Source of the DNA: Bacteroidia bacterium
GTDB lineage: Bacteria; Bacteroidota; Bacteroidia; B-17B0; Aurantibacillaceae
DNA length: 35,923 nt
Direction of reading: 5' to 3'
NCBI GenBank assembly: GCA_021740825.1
Contig: JAIOZA010000028.1
Coordinates: 1 to 35,923 of the forward strand
Both the position numbers and the translations under genes were made by a program. Shown one piece after another: positions 8,064 through 16,421 of this stretch. The notes under the pieces were generated by a model, which searched no databases, was not told where the DNA came from, and worked only from the letters and a program-made list of their open reading frames with translations. Numbering within the stretch: the stretch's first letter is position 1; the number at the start of each line of letters is the position of its first letter.

Positions 8064-9104
8064 ATGAATAATTCAGATATAAATAATGAATCAATGAAGC
8101 TCATAGCCAAAATCTTTACATTCAGAAAAAAGTTGATTATTGTTAGTTTAGTTTCTGCAATTATTTCAACCATAATTTCACTAATTATATCACCGCAATA
8201 CAAAGCAACGGCTATTGTTTTCCCATCTCGTACTTTTTCTGTATCTAAACTTTTAATTGAACAAAATCAAGGCGCTCAAGAAGATTACATGGATTTAGGT
8301 GATGAAGATGACGCGGAGAAATTACTTCAGATTTTAAATTCATCTGAAATTCGAAATAAAATAGCAGACAAATTTGATTTGTGGACCAATTGGGATATTA
8401 AGAAAAATACAGTTCATTCAAATCATTATTTAAAACTAAAATGGGAAGATATGGTTAGTTTTAAACGAACTAACTATGTTTCCATTAAAATAGAGGTTTA
8501 TGATTATGTTGCAAACCGATCTGCAGATATTGCCAACACAATTATAGCCTATGCTGATACTGTTAAATTTGCAATGACTAGGCAAGTTGCAGAACAAGCT
8601 CTAAATATTACAAAAGACGAATATGAAAGTACTATTATTAGAATAAAAGAACTAGAGGATAGTTTACAAGTAATAAAAGAGTTAGGGGTTTTAGATAATA
8701 AAATTGAAATTGAAGCATATTCAAGAAGTATGGCCAAGGCAATTGAAAAAGGTAATGAACAGGCGCAAAATAAACTGCAGCAAAAACTTGATTTACTGAA
8801 GAAATATGGGAGTTCGTTCGAAAATGTTTTTTCAAATCTTAAAAAATACCGATTAAAGTTTCCTATTATCAAAAACAAATACGACGAGGCTTTGGTAAAT
8901 TATAATAAACCAATGCCTGCTGAGTTTATAATTGAGAAAGCTGTTGCAGATGAAAGTAAGGCAAGGCCGTTTAGATGGTTAATAGTTCTTGTTTCAACTC
9001 TTTCCGCATTTTTATTATCTTTAATTTATTTGATAAGTATCGGAAATTTCGCTGAATTTAAAAAAAAAATAAATCAGCAATTAAATTCTCAAAGTCAAAA
9101 TTAA
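8064..9104 (+). CDS. Wzz-like polysaccharide co-polymerase (chain-length regulator), first copy
   Basis: 346 residues with the layout of a polysaccharide co-polymerase: a membrane helix at about 24-46, a large periplasmic domain with long predicted helices (about 190-290, rich in Glu and Lys), and a second helix at about 310-332 preceded by a short proline-bearing stretch (KPMPAEF, KARPFRW). There is no Walker A motif or tyrosine cluster after the last helix, so it is not a BY-kinase fusion. These proteins set the length of the glycan made by the Wzy polymerase. An alternative start is Met11 (8094). Its stop overlaps the next start as TAATG, indicating translational coupling. Confidence 0.82.
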   Translation: MNNSDINNESMKLIAKIFTFRKKLIIVSLVSAIISTIISLIISPQYKATAIVFPSRTFSVSKLLIEQNQGAQEDYMDLGDEDDAEKLLQILNSSEIRNKIADKFDLWTNWDIKKNTVHSNHYLKLKWEDMVSFKRTNYVSIKIEVYDYVANRSADIANTIIAYADTVKFAMTRQVAEQALNITKDEYESTIIRIKELEDSLQVIKELGVLDNKIEIEAYSRSMAKAIEKGNEQAQNKLQQKLDLLKKYGSSFENVFSNLKKYRLKFPIIKNKYDEALVNYNKPMPAEFIIEKAVADESKARPFRWLIVLVSTLSAFLLSLIYLISIGNFAEFKKKINQQLNSQSQN

Positions 9105-10036
9105 TGGAAAATTTTAAAACTCAAGACATCCTTAAAACATTGTTTCCTTACTGGAAAAAATTAGTAATTGTTTCCATTATTTCGGTTATTGTTGGTGTTT
9201 TTATATCATCCGAAATGGTTATTAAACCATTATACAAATCCTATGCAGTTGTTTATCCAGTTAATTTGAGCCCAAGTTCTGAAGAATCTACAACAGAGCA
9301 ATTATTGCAGTGGTTTAATAGCGAAGAAGTAAAACAAGCTGTTGCTAAAAAGTTTAATTTATTTGCACATTATAAAATTGATACCCTAGATGTAAAACAT
9401 CAAACGTATTTTAATTTAAGATACAAAGAACTAATTTCAATAAATGCCACATTATACGAATCTATTGAAATCTCTGTTAAGGATCAATCTCCCGAAATGT
9501 CAAAAAAAATAGTGCAAGGAATAATTGATGCTACCAATGAATTAATTATGGTGGTAAAAAAAGAAAGGCTAAACGAGTATATTATCAATAATAATAATGA
9601 ATTACAGATTTCAGCTAATAAAATTGATTCGTTAAAGTTTATGATTAATTCAATTCGCAAAGAATTTAATATTATTGATTTTCAATATCAATCTAAATAT
9701 ATTTCAAAAGAAGTAGCTAAAAATCCAAATCTATCTGAATCAAATGCTAAAACGGCTGAAGGTTTAAAGATTCAAAGAACAGAGTTAGAACGATTAAGAG
9801 ATGTCATTTCTAGTCAAGTTGTTACTTATAATCAATTTAATGAAAATATTGCTAAATATCATCTGGATTATGCTAATAAAATAAGTTTTACTAATGTGGT
9901 ATCAAAGCCAACATTGCCAGATAGTAAATGTTACCCAATACGCTCTTTAATAATTGCAATTATTACAATTTCAACATTGCTGATAGCTTGTATTGCTATT
10001 ATCTTTTTAAATTCTAAGAATCAACCAATTGATTAA
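9104..10036 (+). CDS. Wzz-like polysaccharide co-polymerase, second copy
   Basis: 310 residues, same architecture as the preceding protein: membrane helix at about 18-36, a periplasmic helical domain, and a C-terminal helix at about 280-303 after KPTLPDSKCYPIRS. The two neighbours are clearly diverged and differ mainly in the length of the periplasmic helical part. Both share a segment of the type LLQxxNSEE(V/I)xxxxxxKFxL and the N-terminal YK(A/S)xAxVxP pattern after the first helix. They may form a hetero-oligomeric ring or serve two polymers. Start and stop overlap the neighbouring genes, so all three genes 8064-11486 form one operon. Confidence 0.78.
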   Translation: MENFKTQDILKTLFPYWKKLVIVSIISVIVGVFISSEMVIKPLYKSYAVVYPVNLSPSSEESTTEQLLQWFNSEEVKQAVAKKFNLFAHYKIDTLDVKHQTYFNLRYKELISINATLYESIEISVKDQSPEMSKKIVQGIIDATNELIMVVKKERLNEYIINNNNELQISANKIDSLKFMINSIRKEFNIIDFQYQSKYISKEVAKNPNLSESNAKTAEGLKIQRTELERLRDVISSQVVTYNQFNENIAKYHLDYANKISFTNVVSKPTLPDSKCYPIRSLIIAIITISTLLIACIAIIFLNSKNQPID

Positions 10037-11486
10037 ACTTAAAAATACTTATGTATTTTATTTTGTGATCATTAGTTATATTTTAATTAATGCATATGTT
10101 TTGCTTTTTGCAAAAGACATGTTTTATCTTTTCAATCTATTGCCTTTTTTAATTTTAATTATATTATTGGCTGTTTTTGATATCGAAAAACTAATGTATT
10201 TGATGGTTTTTTCTACCCCTTTAGCCATTAGTTTAAAAGAGTTAGGCATAAATAATGGTCTCAATTTAAGTCTTCCTGCTGAACCTTTAATGATAGGTAT
10301 TACTTTTATTTATTTTTTAAATGAATTAAATAGTGGCTTTACAACAAACCGAATTTTAAAACATCCAATTACACTAATTATTATAGTTCAATTAATTTGG
10401 ATTCTAATTACCAGTATTACAAGTGAATTACCAATAATTTCGATGAAATTTATATTAGCTCGTATATGGTTTCTAACATCATGCTATTTTATTTGTACTG
10501 AATTATTTAAAAAGAAAAAGGCAATAATAAACCATCTATTATTTTATTCAATTGCATTGGTAATAGTAGCTATTATTACAACTATAAAACATTCTAGCTA
10601 TGCATTTGATGAAAAAATAGCTGATTGGATTGTTTCTCCTTTTTATAACGACCATACTGCATACGGAGCAGCTTTGGCTATGTATATTCCGGTTATGTGT
10701 GGTATGTTATTTATGAATACTATTTCCAAAACAATTAAAATTATTTGTTTTATAATGTTAAGCATCTTTATTATGTCCATTATAGTTTCGTTTGCTAGAG
10801 CAGGTTGGTTAAGTTTAACGGTTTCTTTAGCAGTATTAGTAAGTTTATTGTTAAAAATAAAATTTAGAACCATATTATTCACAATCGTTGCATCCGTAGT
10901 TATTTTCATGTCGTTTCAAACGGAAATTTTAATGATTTTAGGTAGAAATAATACAGATTCAGATGGTGATATTACAGCAAACATTGAGTCCATGTCAAAT
11001 ATATCCACAGACGCGTCTAATTTAGAGCGATTAAATAGATGGAGTTGTGCCTTACAAATGTTTGAAGAAAAACCCTTTTTAGGTTTTGGCCCAGGTACTT
11101 ACCAATTTTTATATGCACCGTATCAAAAAAGTAGCTTAAAAACAATTATATCAACCAACTTTGGCGACAAGGGAAATGCACATAGTGAATATTTAGGTCC
11201 CTTATGTGAACAAGGTTTGATAGGTGCATTAATTGTTATTGCATTAGTTTTTGCGGTTATGTTTTTGGGTTATAGATTAGTTTACAGTGTTAAAGACCGG
11301 TCTATGAAAATTTTAACCATTACTCTTGTAATGGGCTTAAGTACCTATTTTGTTCACGGATTTTTAAATAATTTTTTAGATACAGACAAAGCTTCTGTCC
11401 CATTTTGGGGATTTTTAGCCATGCTCGTTTGTATAGATGTCTATTTTAAAGACGAGAAGTTTGAAGAAAACGAGAAATTAATTTAA
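10029..11486 (+). CDS. O-antigen ligase / Wzy-type polymerase family membrane protein
   Basis: 485 residues with about a dozen hydrophobic segments. The periplasmic-loop features of the O-antigen ligase domain (PF04932) are visible: FARAGWLSL (255-263), ERLNRW...KPFLGFGPGTYQF (333-360) and NAHSEYLGPLCEQGLIGA (383-400), with the conserved Arg and His of this family. Such proteins either polymerise glycan repeat units or ligate them to lipid A core or protein; the sequence alone does not separate these. The start is a TTG overlapping the upstream gene by 8 bases; the first ATG (codon 31) would remove the first membrane helix. It converges on era, with only 9 bases between the stops. Confidence 0.85.
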   Translation: MIKLKNTYVFYFVIISYILINAYVLLFAKDMFYLFNLLPFLILIILLAVFDIEKLMYLMVFSTPLAISLKELGINNGLNLSLPAEPLMIGITFIYFLNELNSGFTTNRILKHPITLIIIVQLIWILITSITSELPIISMKFILARIWFLTSCYFICTELFKKKKAIINHLLFYSIALVIVAIITTIKHSSYAFDEKIADWIVSPFYNDHTAYGAALAMYIPVMCGMLFMNTISKTIKIICFIMLSIFIMSIIVSFARAGWLSLTVSLAVLVSLLLKIKFRTILFTIVASVVIFMSFQTEILMILGRNNTDSDGDITANIESMSNISTDASNLERLNRWSCALQMFEEKPFLGFGPGTYQFLYAPYQKSSLKTIISTNFGDKGNAHSEYLGPLCEQGLIGALIVIALVFAVMFLGYRLVYSVKDRSMKILTITLVMGLSTYFVHGFLNNFLDTDKASVPFWGFLAMLVCIDVYFKDEKFEENEKLI

Positions 11487-11495
11487 TAAATAGGA

Positions 11496-12386
11496 TTAAC
11501 TTAGGTAACCAAAATTTTTCAAGTTAGAATCGTTGCTTCTCCAATCCTTGGCAACCTTTACAAATAATTCTAAAAATATTTTTTTTCCAAAAAATGTTTC
11601 CGCATCTATTCGAGCCCTTGTTCCCACTTTTTTCAAAGCTTCACCCTTATGCCCAATAATAATTCCTTTTTGGCTATCTCGCTCCACAATTATATCAGCT
11701 TGTATTTTTAGGATAGATTCCTCATCTTTAAATGAATTAATAACAACCTCAACACTATATGGAATTTCTTTTTTGTATTGCAGTAGTATTTTTTCGCGAA
11801 TAATTTCTGACACGAAAAATTTTTCTGGTTTATCAGTTAACGTATCCTTATCATAAAAAGCTTCGCCTGCTGGCAGCAATTGTGTTATTCGATACATTAC
11901 TGTTTCTAAATTAAACTTCTTTAAAGCCGAAATTGGAATAACTTCTGCATTAGGCAATTTATCTTTCCATTCGGCCATTTTATTATTTAAAACTTCTTGG
12001 GTGGCCAAATCTATTTTATTTAATAAAAGTAAAACCGGTGTTTTTGTTTTTTTTAGCTTTTCAAGGTACTTTTCATCAAGAACTATATCTTCATAAATAT
12101 CTACTATTAACAAAAAAACATCAGCATCACTAAAAGCAGATACTACAAATTCCATCATTTTTTCTTGCAGTTTGTAGTTTGGTTTCAATATTCCTGGAGT
12201 ATCAGAAAATACCATCTGATAATCATCACCGCTAACAATGCCCATTATTCTATGACGCGTTGTTTGAGCTTTTGAAGTGATTATACTTAGTTTTTCCCCT
12301 ACTAAGACGTTTAGTAATGTTGATTTGCCAACATTAGGGCAACCTACAATACTTACAAAACCTGATTTATGTATGTTTTTAGACAA
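11496..12386 (-). CDS. era: GTPase Era
   Basis: 296 residues from the TTG at 12384-12386. Era binds the 3' end of 16S rRNA and helps mature the 30S subunit. The GTPase motifs G1 GCPNVGKS (15-22), G3 SDTPG (61-65) and G4 NKID are present, as is the C-terminal KH domain motif GIIIGHKGEALKKVG. An ATG further upstream (12461) would add 25 residues that are unlike any Era N-terminus I know. A perfect -7 promoter box (12433-12440) lies inside that extension, so the shorter form starting MSKNIHKSGFVSIVG is favoured. The gene diverges from the DUF3127 gene. Confidence 0.93.
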   Translation of the reverse strand: MSKNIHKSGFVSIVGCPNVGKSTLLNVLVGEKLSIITSKAQTTRHRIMGIVSGDDYQMVFSDTPGILKPNYKLQEKMMEFVVSAFSDADVFLLIVDIYEDIVLDEKYLEKLKKTKTPVLLLLNKIDLATQEVLNNKMAEWKDKLPNAEVIPISALKKFNLETVMYRITQLLPAGEAFYDKDTLTDKPEKFFVSEIIREKILLQYKKEIPYSVEVVINSFKDEESILKIQADIIVERDSQKGIIIGHKGEALKKVGTRARIDAETFFGKKIFLELFVKVAKDWRSNDSNLKNFGYLS

Positions 12387-12432
12387 GTGTTTTATTATTA
12401 GTTTGAAAAAGTGCTCATGGTAAAGAGCTACA

Positions 12433-12440
12433 CAAATATA
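12433..12440 (-). promoter_or_regulatory. -7 box of the era promoter
   Basis: On the minus strand this reads TATATTTG, a perfect TAnnTTTG. Transcription would start near 12429 and leave a leader of about 43 bases before the TTG start of era, which decides against the longer ATG-initiated frame. Confidence 0.5.
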
Positions 12441-12572
12441 ACCATATTTAGCAACTTCCATGCTGATGGCATAGCAATCTGTAATGAGATCATTCCTAAT
12501 TATAAAATTATGATTGTTTAAATATTGTTCTTTTTGTGATTAAGTTTTTATGCAAATAACTTGTAACTTTAG

Positions 12573-12580
12573 TAAATTTG
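12573..12580 (+). promoter_or_regulatory. -7 box of the DUF3127 gene promoter
   Basis: TAAATTTG matches TAnnTTTG; the leader to the ATG at 12626 would be about 42 bases. No -33 TTG at standard spacing was seen. Confidence 0.45.
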
Positions 12581-12625
12581 ATAAAATACTAAATGCTGTA
12601 AATTAATAACGTAAAACATATAACA

Positions 12626-13009
12626 ATGGAAGTAACAGGACAATTAAAACTAAAGTATGACACTCAAAAAGTAAGTGAAAAATTTCAAAAAAGGGATTTT
12701 GTATTAGCAACAGACTTAAGTACACCATATCCACAATACGTAAGTTTTCAAATAACACAAGATAAATGTGCCATACTTGACACATTTAACGAAGGTGAGG
12801 AAATTAAAGTTCAATTTAATTTACGTGGTCGTGAATGGAACGGACCTCAAGGGATTAAGTATTTTAATACTTTAGAAGCTTGGAAAATTGAAAAAGTAGG
12901 TGCGGGTAACTTGTCAGCATCAACTCAAAATAATTCTTCTATACAAGAAAATACTGCAGCACCAGTTTTTAACTCAAGTATTTCTGATACCGACGATTTA
13001 CCTTTCTAA
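12626..13009 (+). CDS. DUF3127 OB-fold protein with SSB-like acidic tail
   Basis: 127 residues. The N-terminal part (about 1-92) has the pattern of DUF3127: MEVTGQLKLKYDTQKVSEKF, then RDFVLATD, YPQYVSFQITQDKCAILD, EGEEIKVQFNLRGREWNG and LEAWKIEKV, that is, an OB-fold related to single-stranded DNA-binding proteins. The linker is Ser/Asn/Gln-rich, and the last residues DTDDLPF resemble the acidic SSB tip that recruits replication and repair proteins. A nucleic-acid-binding role is therefore plausible, but the family has no settled function. It is monocistronic, with its own -7 box and a strong terminator. Confidence 0.9.
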   Translation: MEVTGQLKLKYDTQKVSEKFQKRDFVLATDLSTPYPQYVSFQITQDKCAILDTFNEGEEIKVQFNLRGREWNGPQGIKYFNTLEAWKIEKVGAGNLSASTQNNSSIQENTAAPVFNSSISDTDDLPF

Positions 13010-13028
13010 TAAATAAATTAAATTTTAG

Positions 13029-13071
13029 ACATAAGATTAAAGACTTAGTTTCTTTAATCTTATGTTTTTTT
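13029..13071 (+). terminator. Strong intrinsic terminator after the DUF3127 gene
   Basis: A perfect 15-bp stem (arms 13029-13043 and 13051-13065) with a 7-base loop is followed directly by a T-run (13065-13071), 19 bases past the stop codon. Confidence 0.88.
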
Positions 13072-13082
13072 ATTTTATATAT

Positions 13083-13151
13083 ATGATGAAATACCCATCA
13101 TTAGAAAAAATGGAAGCAGAAATAATACAAACGCTAAGTCATAATAACTAA
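13083..13151 (+). CDS. Possible 22-codon small ORF upstream of ansA
   Basis: ATG ATG ... TAA encoding MMKYPSLEKMEAEIIQTLSH and two asparagines, placed after the terminator and ending 16 bases before the ansA start. It is in an otherwise unexplained leader. There is no homology that I recognise, and such a short frame can arise by chance in AT-rich DNA, so coding is only a possibility. Two Asn codons directly precede the stop of this reading frame, and the next gene is an asparaginase. Confidence 0.2.
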   Translation: MMKYPSLEKMEAEIIQTLSHNN

Positions 13152-13167
13152 AGAGCAATAATTCCAA

Positions 13168-14196
13168 ATGAAAAAAAGGACTTCAATATTACTTATATAT
13201 ACTGGTGGTACAATTGGAATGATGCAAGATGCCCGCAGTGGTGAATTAAAGCCATTTAATTTTAAAGCATTAACAAAACAAATTCCAGAATTATCAAAGT
13301 TTGATATTGATTTATCGTCCATTTCATTTGAAGTTCCTCTTGATTCATCAAACATGCATCCAAGAGTGTGGATTAAATTAGCAACTATTATTAAGGATAA
13401 TTATTTGAACTATGATGGTTTTGTAATACTGCATGGCTCTGATACCATGTCATATACTTCTAGTGCGTTGAGTTTTATGTTAGAAAATTTAGATAAGCCA
13501 GTTATTTTAACAGGATCTCAGTTGCCAATTGGAATAATTAGAACCGATGGGAAAGAAAATTTAATTACTGCTATAGAAATTGCCTCTGCTCAAATTAAAA
13601 ATAAGCCAATTGTGTCAGAAGTTTGTATCTATTTTGAATATAAATTGTATAGAGGAAATAGAACTTTTAAATACAATTCGGCACATTTTGATGCTTTCAA
13701 ATCTCCTAATTACCCTGAATTAGCAGAGGCGGGGGTTGATATTCAATATAACACAAACGCTTTGCTAAAACCCTCAAAAAAGAAATTACTTGTTCATTTG
13801 AATTTAGAAAATGATATTGCTGTTTTAAAATTATTTCCAGGTATTAGTAAAAAAATAACACATTCTATTTTAAATACAATAGGAATTAAAGCAGTTATAA
13901 TTGAAACATTTGGAGCAGGAAATGCTACTACAGAAGAATGGTTTATTACAGCTTTAAAAGATGCGATCGCAAAAGGTATAATCGTGTATAATGTTACTCA
14001 ATGTGCTGAAGGTAAAGTTATACAAGGAAAGTATGAAACAAGTAGTGCCTTAAAGAGAGTAGGAGTTATCAGTGGATTAGATATTACTTTTGAAAGTGCA
14101 ATTGCTAAATTAATGTATGTTTTAGGGAAAAATTTATCTGTACTTCAAACAACAAAGTTGTTACAATCAAATCTCCGTGGAGAAATTTCTATTTAA
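13168..14196 (+). CDS. ansA: Type I L-asparaginase
   Basis: 342 residues, the length of cytoplasmic type I asparaginases, which hydrolyse asparagine to aspartate and ammonia. The first catalytic threonine is in YTGGTIG (11-17), the substrate-binding residues are in LDSSNMHP (58-65), the second threonine and the Asp are in HGSDTM (89-94), and the catalytic Lys follows in the RTDGKEN region (125-131). There is no signal peptide. The C-terminal domain contains ETFGAGNATTEEW, also typical. It sits between the DUF3127 terminator and folB, with gaps of about 100 bases on each side, so it is probably its own unit. Confidence 0.94.
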   Translation: MKKRTSILLIYTGGTIGMMQDARSGELKPFNFKALTKQIPELSKFDIDLSSISFEVPLDSSNMHPRVWIKLATIIKDNYLNYDGFVILHGSDTMSYTSSALSFMLENLDKPVILTGSQLPIGIIRTDGKENLITAIEIASAQIKNKPIVSEVCIYFEYKLYRGNRTFKYNSAHFDAFKSPNYPELAEAGVDIQYNTNALLKPSKKKLLVHLNLENDIAVLKLFPGISKKITHSILNTIGIKAVIIETFGAGNATTEEWFITALKDAIAKGIIVYNVTQCAEGKVIQGKYETSSALKRVGVISGLDITFESAIAKLMYVLGKNLSVLQTTKLLQSNLRGEISI

Positions 14197-14298
14197 TTAT
14201 TTTATAGTTATTTTCAAGCATTTGTAATTTAAATCACGGCATATTTTTCTAAAATCATTATTTTCAATATAAAAAATCACCATATTTATTATTAAAAG

Positions 14299-14652
14299 AT
14301 GAAGAATCAAATCAATGTAGAGGGGATAAGGCTTTATGCTTATCATGGTTGCTTACCAGAGGAGACACTAATTGGTGGCGAGTATATTGTAGATGTTTAT
14401 ATGACCTATGATTTTAATGAAGCTGCTACAACAGATGATCTTAATTTGACTATTGATTATTGTTCAGTGTTTGAAATTTGCAAGGAGGAAATGGCCATAC
14501 CATCAAAATTAATTGAAACTGTCGGAAAAAGAATTTACGACAAAATTATCCATGCATTTCCTAAATTAATTGAAACTAAAGTAAAAATAACAAAACTCTT
14601 ACCTCCAATGAATGGTCCGGTAGATAAAGTTTCTATAGTAATTGAAGATTAA
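14299..14652 (+). CDS. folB: Dihydroneopterin aldolase
   Basis: 117 residues, the normal size for FolB, which cleaves 7,8-dihydroneopterin to 6-hydroxymethyl-dihydropterin and glycolaldehyde in folate synthesis. The active-site segment YAYHGCLPEE (13-22, catalytic Glu near 22), TIDYCSVFE, SKLIETVGKRI and the conserved lysine KITKLLPP (Lys99) are all present. An inexact -7 box (TATTTTTC at 14242-14249) lies about 50 bases upstream. It converges on the DedA gene. Confidence 0.93.
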   Translation: MKNQINVEGIRLYAYHGCLPEETLIGGEYIVDVYMTYDFNEAATTDDLNLTIDYCSVFEICKEEMAIPSKLIETVGKRIYDKIIHAFPKLIETKVKITKLLPPMNGPVDKVSIVIED

Positions 14653-14688
14653 AAATTAAGCACTTAAAATAGAGACGCAGTAAATTTT

Positions 14689-15330
14689 TTAATTTTTGTT
14701 TAATTTGTTTTTAATCATAGTTGCAATTATTGGCAGAACAGAAATACCAATAATTCCAATACATACTAAATCAACGTGCTTTGCAATAATATCTACATTA
14801 CCTAATAAATAACCTGCCAACAGTAAACTACCAATCCATAAAGCACCTCCTAACACATCATAAGCTAAGTATTTTTTATAGTTCATTTCGCCAACACCTG
14901 CAGCAAATGGGGCAAAGGTTCTTACAAAAGGCACAAAACGCGCCATAATTATTGCTTTAGTTCCATGTTTTTCAAAAAACAAATGTGTTTTATCAAGGTA
15001 CTCTTTTTTAACTAAAGTTCGCCCTTTCAACTTTAAATCAAAAATCTTAATACCAATTTTTCTTCCAATCCAATAATTACAATTGTCGCCTAAAACCGCT
15101 GCTACAAATAATAAGACTAATAAATAAGATAAATCTAAATTCCCCTTAAAAGCAAATAATCCCGCCATAAATAAAAGTGAATCACCAGGTAAAAAGGGCA
15201 TGGCCACTAAACCTGTTTCAATAAAAATAACTAGAAATAAAACGACATAAATAGCCATTCCATAATTTGCAAATATCCAATCAAAATTTTCTTGGTTTAA
15301 TGGCATTAAATGTTTAAATAATTCTATCAT
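14689..15330 (-). CDS. DedA-family membrane protein (lipid scramblase/transporter type)
   Basis: 213 residues with the DedA/SNARE-associated domain: an N-terminal helix, FIETGLVAMPFLPGDSLLF (re-entrant loop with the conserved Glu and PxPGD motif), NYWIGRKIG, FFEKHGTKAIIMARFVPFVRTFAPFAAGVGEM (the conserved arginines) and a glycine-rich C-terminal helix pair. Members flip phospholipids or undecaprenyl phosphate and affect envelope homeostasis. Whether this one handles the polysaccharide carrier cannot be told. It lies 105 bases downstream of the rhodanese gene on the same strand. Confidence 0.9.
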   Translation of the reverse strand: MIELFKHLMPLNQENFDWIFANYGMAIYVVLFLVIFIETGLVAMPFLPGDSLLFMAGLFAFKGNLDLSYLLVLLFVAAVLGDNCNYWIGRKIGIKIFDLKLKGRTLVKKEYLDKTHLFFEKHGTKAIIMARFVPFVRTFAPFAAGVGEMNYKKYLAYDVLGGALWIGSLLLAGYLLGNVDIIAKHVDLVCIGIIGISVLPIIATMIKNKLNKN

Positions 15331-15435
15331 AAATGTATATATTATTAAAGTTAAGTTTTTAGTTGTTTGAAATGTGTTGTTTTTTTAGTTAGTAAATACT
15401 CAAAAAACAAACAAATTATATCAAACAACATTTTT

Positions 15436-15738
15436 TTAAAGTCCTATCTCTTCAATATAAGCTAAAATGCCGCCCTTTAAATTATAAAGATTTGTAAATG
15501 CATGGTGGCTTTCTAACGCGGTAATAACAGTTGCACTGCGTTTACCACTTCTGCAGTGAATTATAACTTGTTTATCTTTTGATATTTTTACAACGTTTTC
15601 CATTACTTCTCCCATCGGAATTAGATCACCTTTCATGTTAACTTCGTCAAATTCGTATTCTTCTCTGACATCAATTAATTGGAAATCTTTTTTTTCATCA
15701 ATTAATTGTTTTAATTCTTGTACAGTTATTTCTTTCAT
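15436..15738 (-). CDS. Single-domain rhodanese-like protein
   Basis: 100 residues forming one rhodanese domain: LIDVREEYEF (21-30), the active-site loop HCRSGKRS (61-68, catalytic Cys62) and the C-terminal NLKGGILAY. The loop CRSGKRS is the type found in sulfurtransferases and is not the longer CX5R-plus-one loop of Cdc25 phosphatases. It is cytoplasmic and likely carries a persulfide for thiosulfate or sulfide handling. It lies downstream of the ComA-like sulfonate operon on the same strand, 92 bases past the last gene, so shared transcription is possible but unproven. Confidence 0.9.
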   Translation of the reverse strand: MKEITVQELKQLIDEKKDFQLIDVREEYEFDEVNMKGDLIPMGEVMENVVKISKDKQVIIHCRSGKRSATVITALESHHAFTNLYNLKGGILAYIEEIGL

Positions 15739-15830
15739 ATGTATATTTTTTATTTGTCATTTGGTATAGCCAGTTTAAGCAATTATGCTTGTATTTAAAC
15801 AAACATGGCTATTTCATTTTTTATGTATTG

Positions 15831-16421
15831 TTAGTTTTGGATAAATTTCTCCATTCCTGGTTTATATTGATTAATGTATCCACTGCCTATATTAATGGCT
15901 ATTGTTTTTTTAAGATGATGTGGTTTTTTATCTAACTTAAATTCTTTTGGTTTAAAAGAAATCTGCACATTACTTCTTATTCTATCATAATAATCATTTC
16001 CTGTATTTTTAAACAATATGCCGTCGGAAGATATTTTAAATAAAACCAAGTCAATAGAATAACTATGAACAACGTTATTAAAAGTAACATTACCATTTAC
16101 ATGTAAAGTTTTATGACCATGATTACTTAAAACTGGCAATTTATCTGAGTTTAATACTCCTTTAAAAATAAATTTTGTGTCATCTAAATCATCCAACCAA
16201 GCATCTAAACTATCTACTCCCGTTTTAAATCTCATAAAATCAATTACTATGTACAATTCACTATTTGCTTCGTTATAAAATATATTAGATGAATTTTGAT
16301 TGGCAAAGCATATTTCATTATGAAAACATGTTTTAACAAATGTATTTGATGGATATACATCTTGAGAAAAAAGATTTCCAAACGCTAAAAGCAAATAAAA
16401 TAAAGACAGTAATCTTTTCAT
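15831..16421 (-). CDS. Secreted protein, possibly YceI-like
   Basis: 196 residues with a signal peptide (about 1-19, ending LFSQ). The mature part is predicted mostly beta, with DTKFIFKGVLNSDKLPVL, HVNGNVTFNNVVHSYSIDLVLFK, then YYDRIRSNVQISFKPKEFKL. That layout, and in particular the Fxxxx-GxLxI/L followed by a ...VxIxF.P.DF-like segment, resembles the YceI beta-barrel family that binds isoprenoid lipids, but the match is weak. It is translationally coupled to the preceding ComA-like gene: stop and start share a base (TAATG). A link to envelope lipids or sulfonolipids is inference only. Confidence 0.6.
   Translation of the reverse strand: MKRLLSLFYLLLAFGNLFSQDVYPSNTFVKTCFHNEICFANQNSSNIFYNEANSELYIVIDFMRFKTGVDSLDAWLDDLDDTKFIFKGVLNSDKLPVLSNHGHKTLHVNGNVTFNNVVHSYSIDLVLFKISSDGILFKNTGNDYYDRIRSNVQISFKPKEFKLDKKPHHLKKTIAINIGSGYINQYKPGMEKFIQN

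Noticed and set aside
12387..12461. Long ATG-initiated form of Era
   Set aside because: The 25-residue extension is unlike Era and contains a perfect promoter -7 box.
15366..15432. A- and T-run inverted repeat between the DedA and rhodanese genes
   Set aside because: The pairing is almost entirely A:T homopolymer and expected by chance in such AT-rich DNA.
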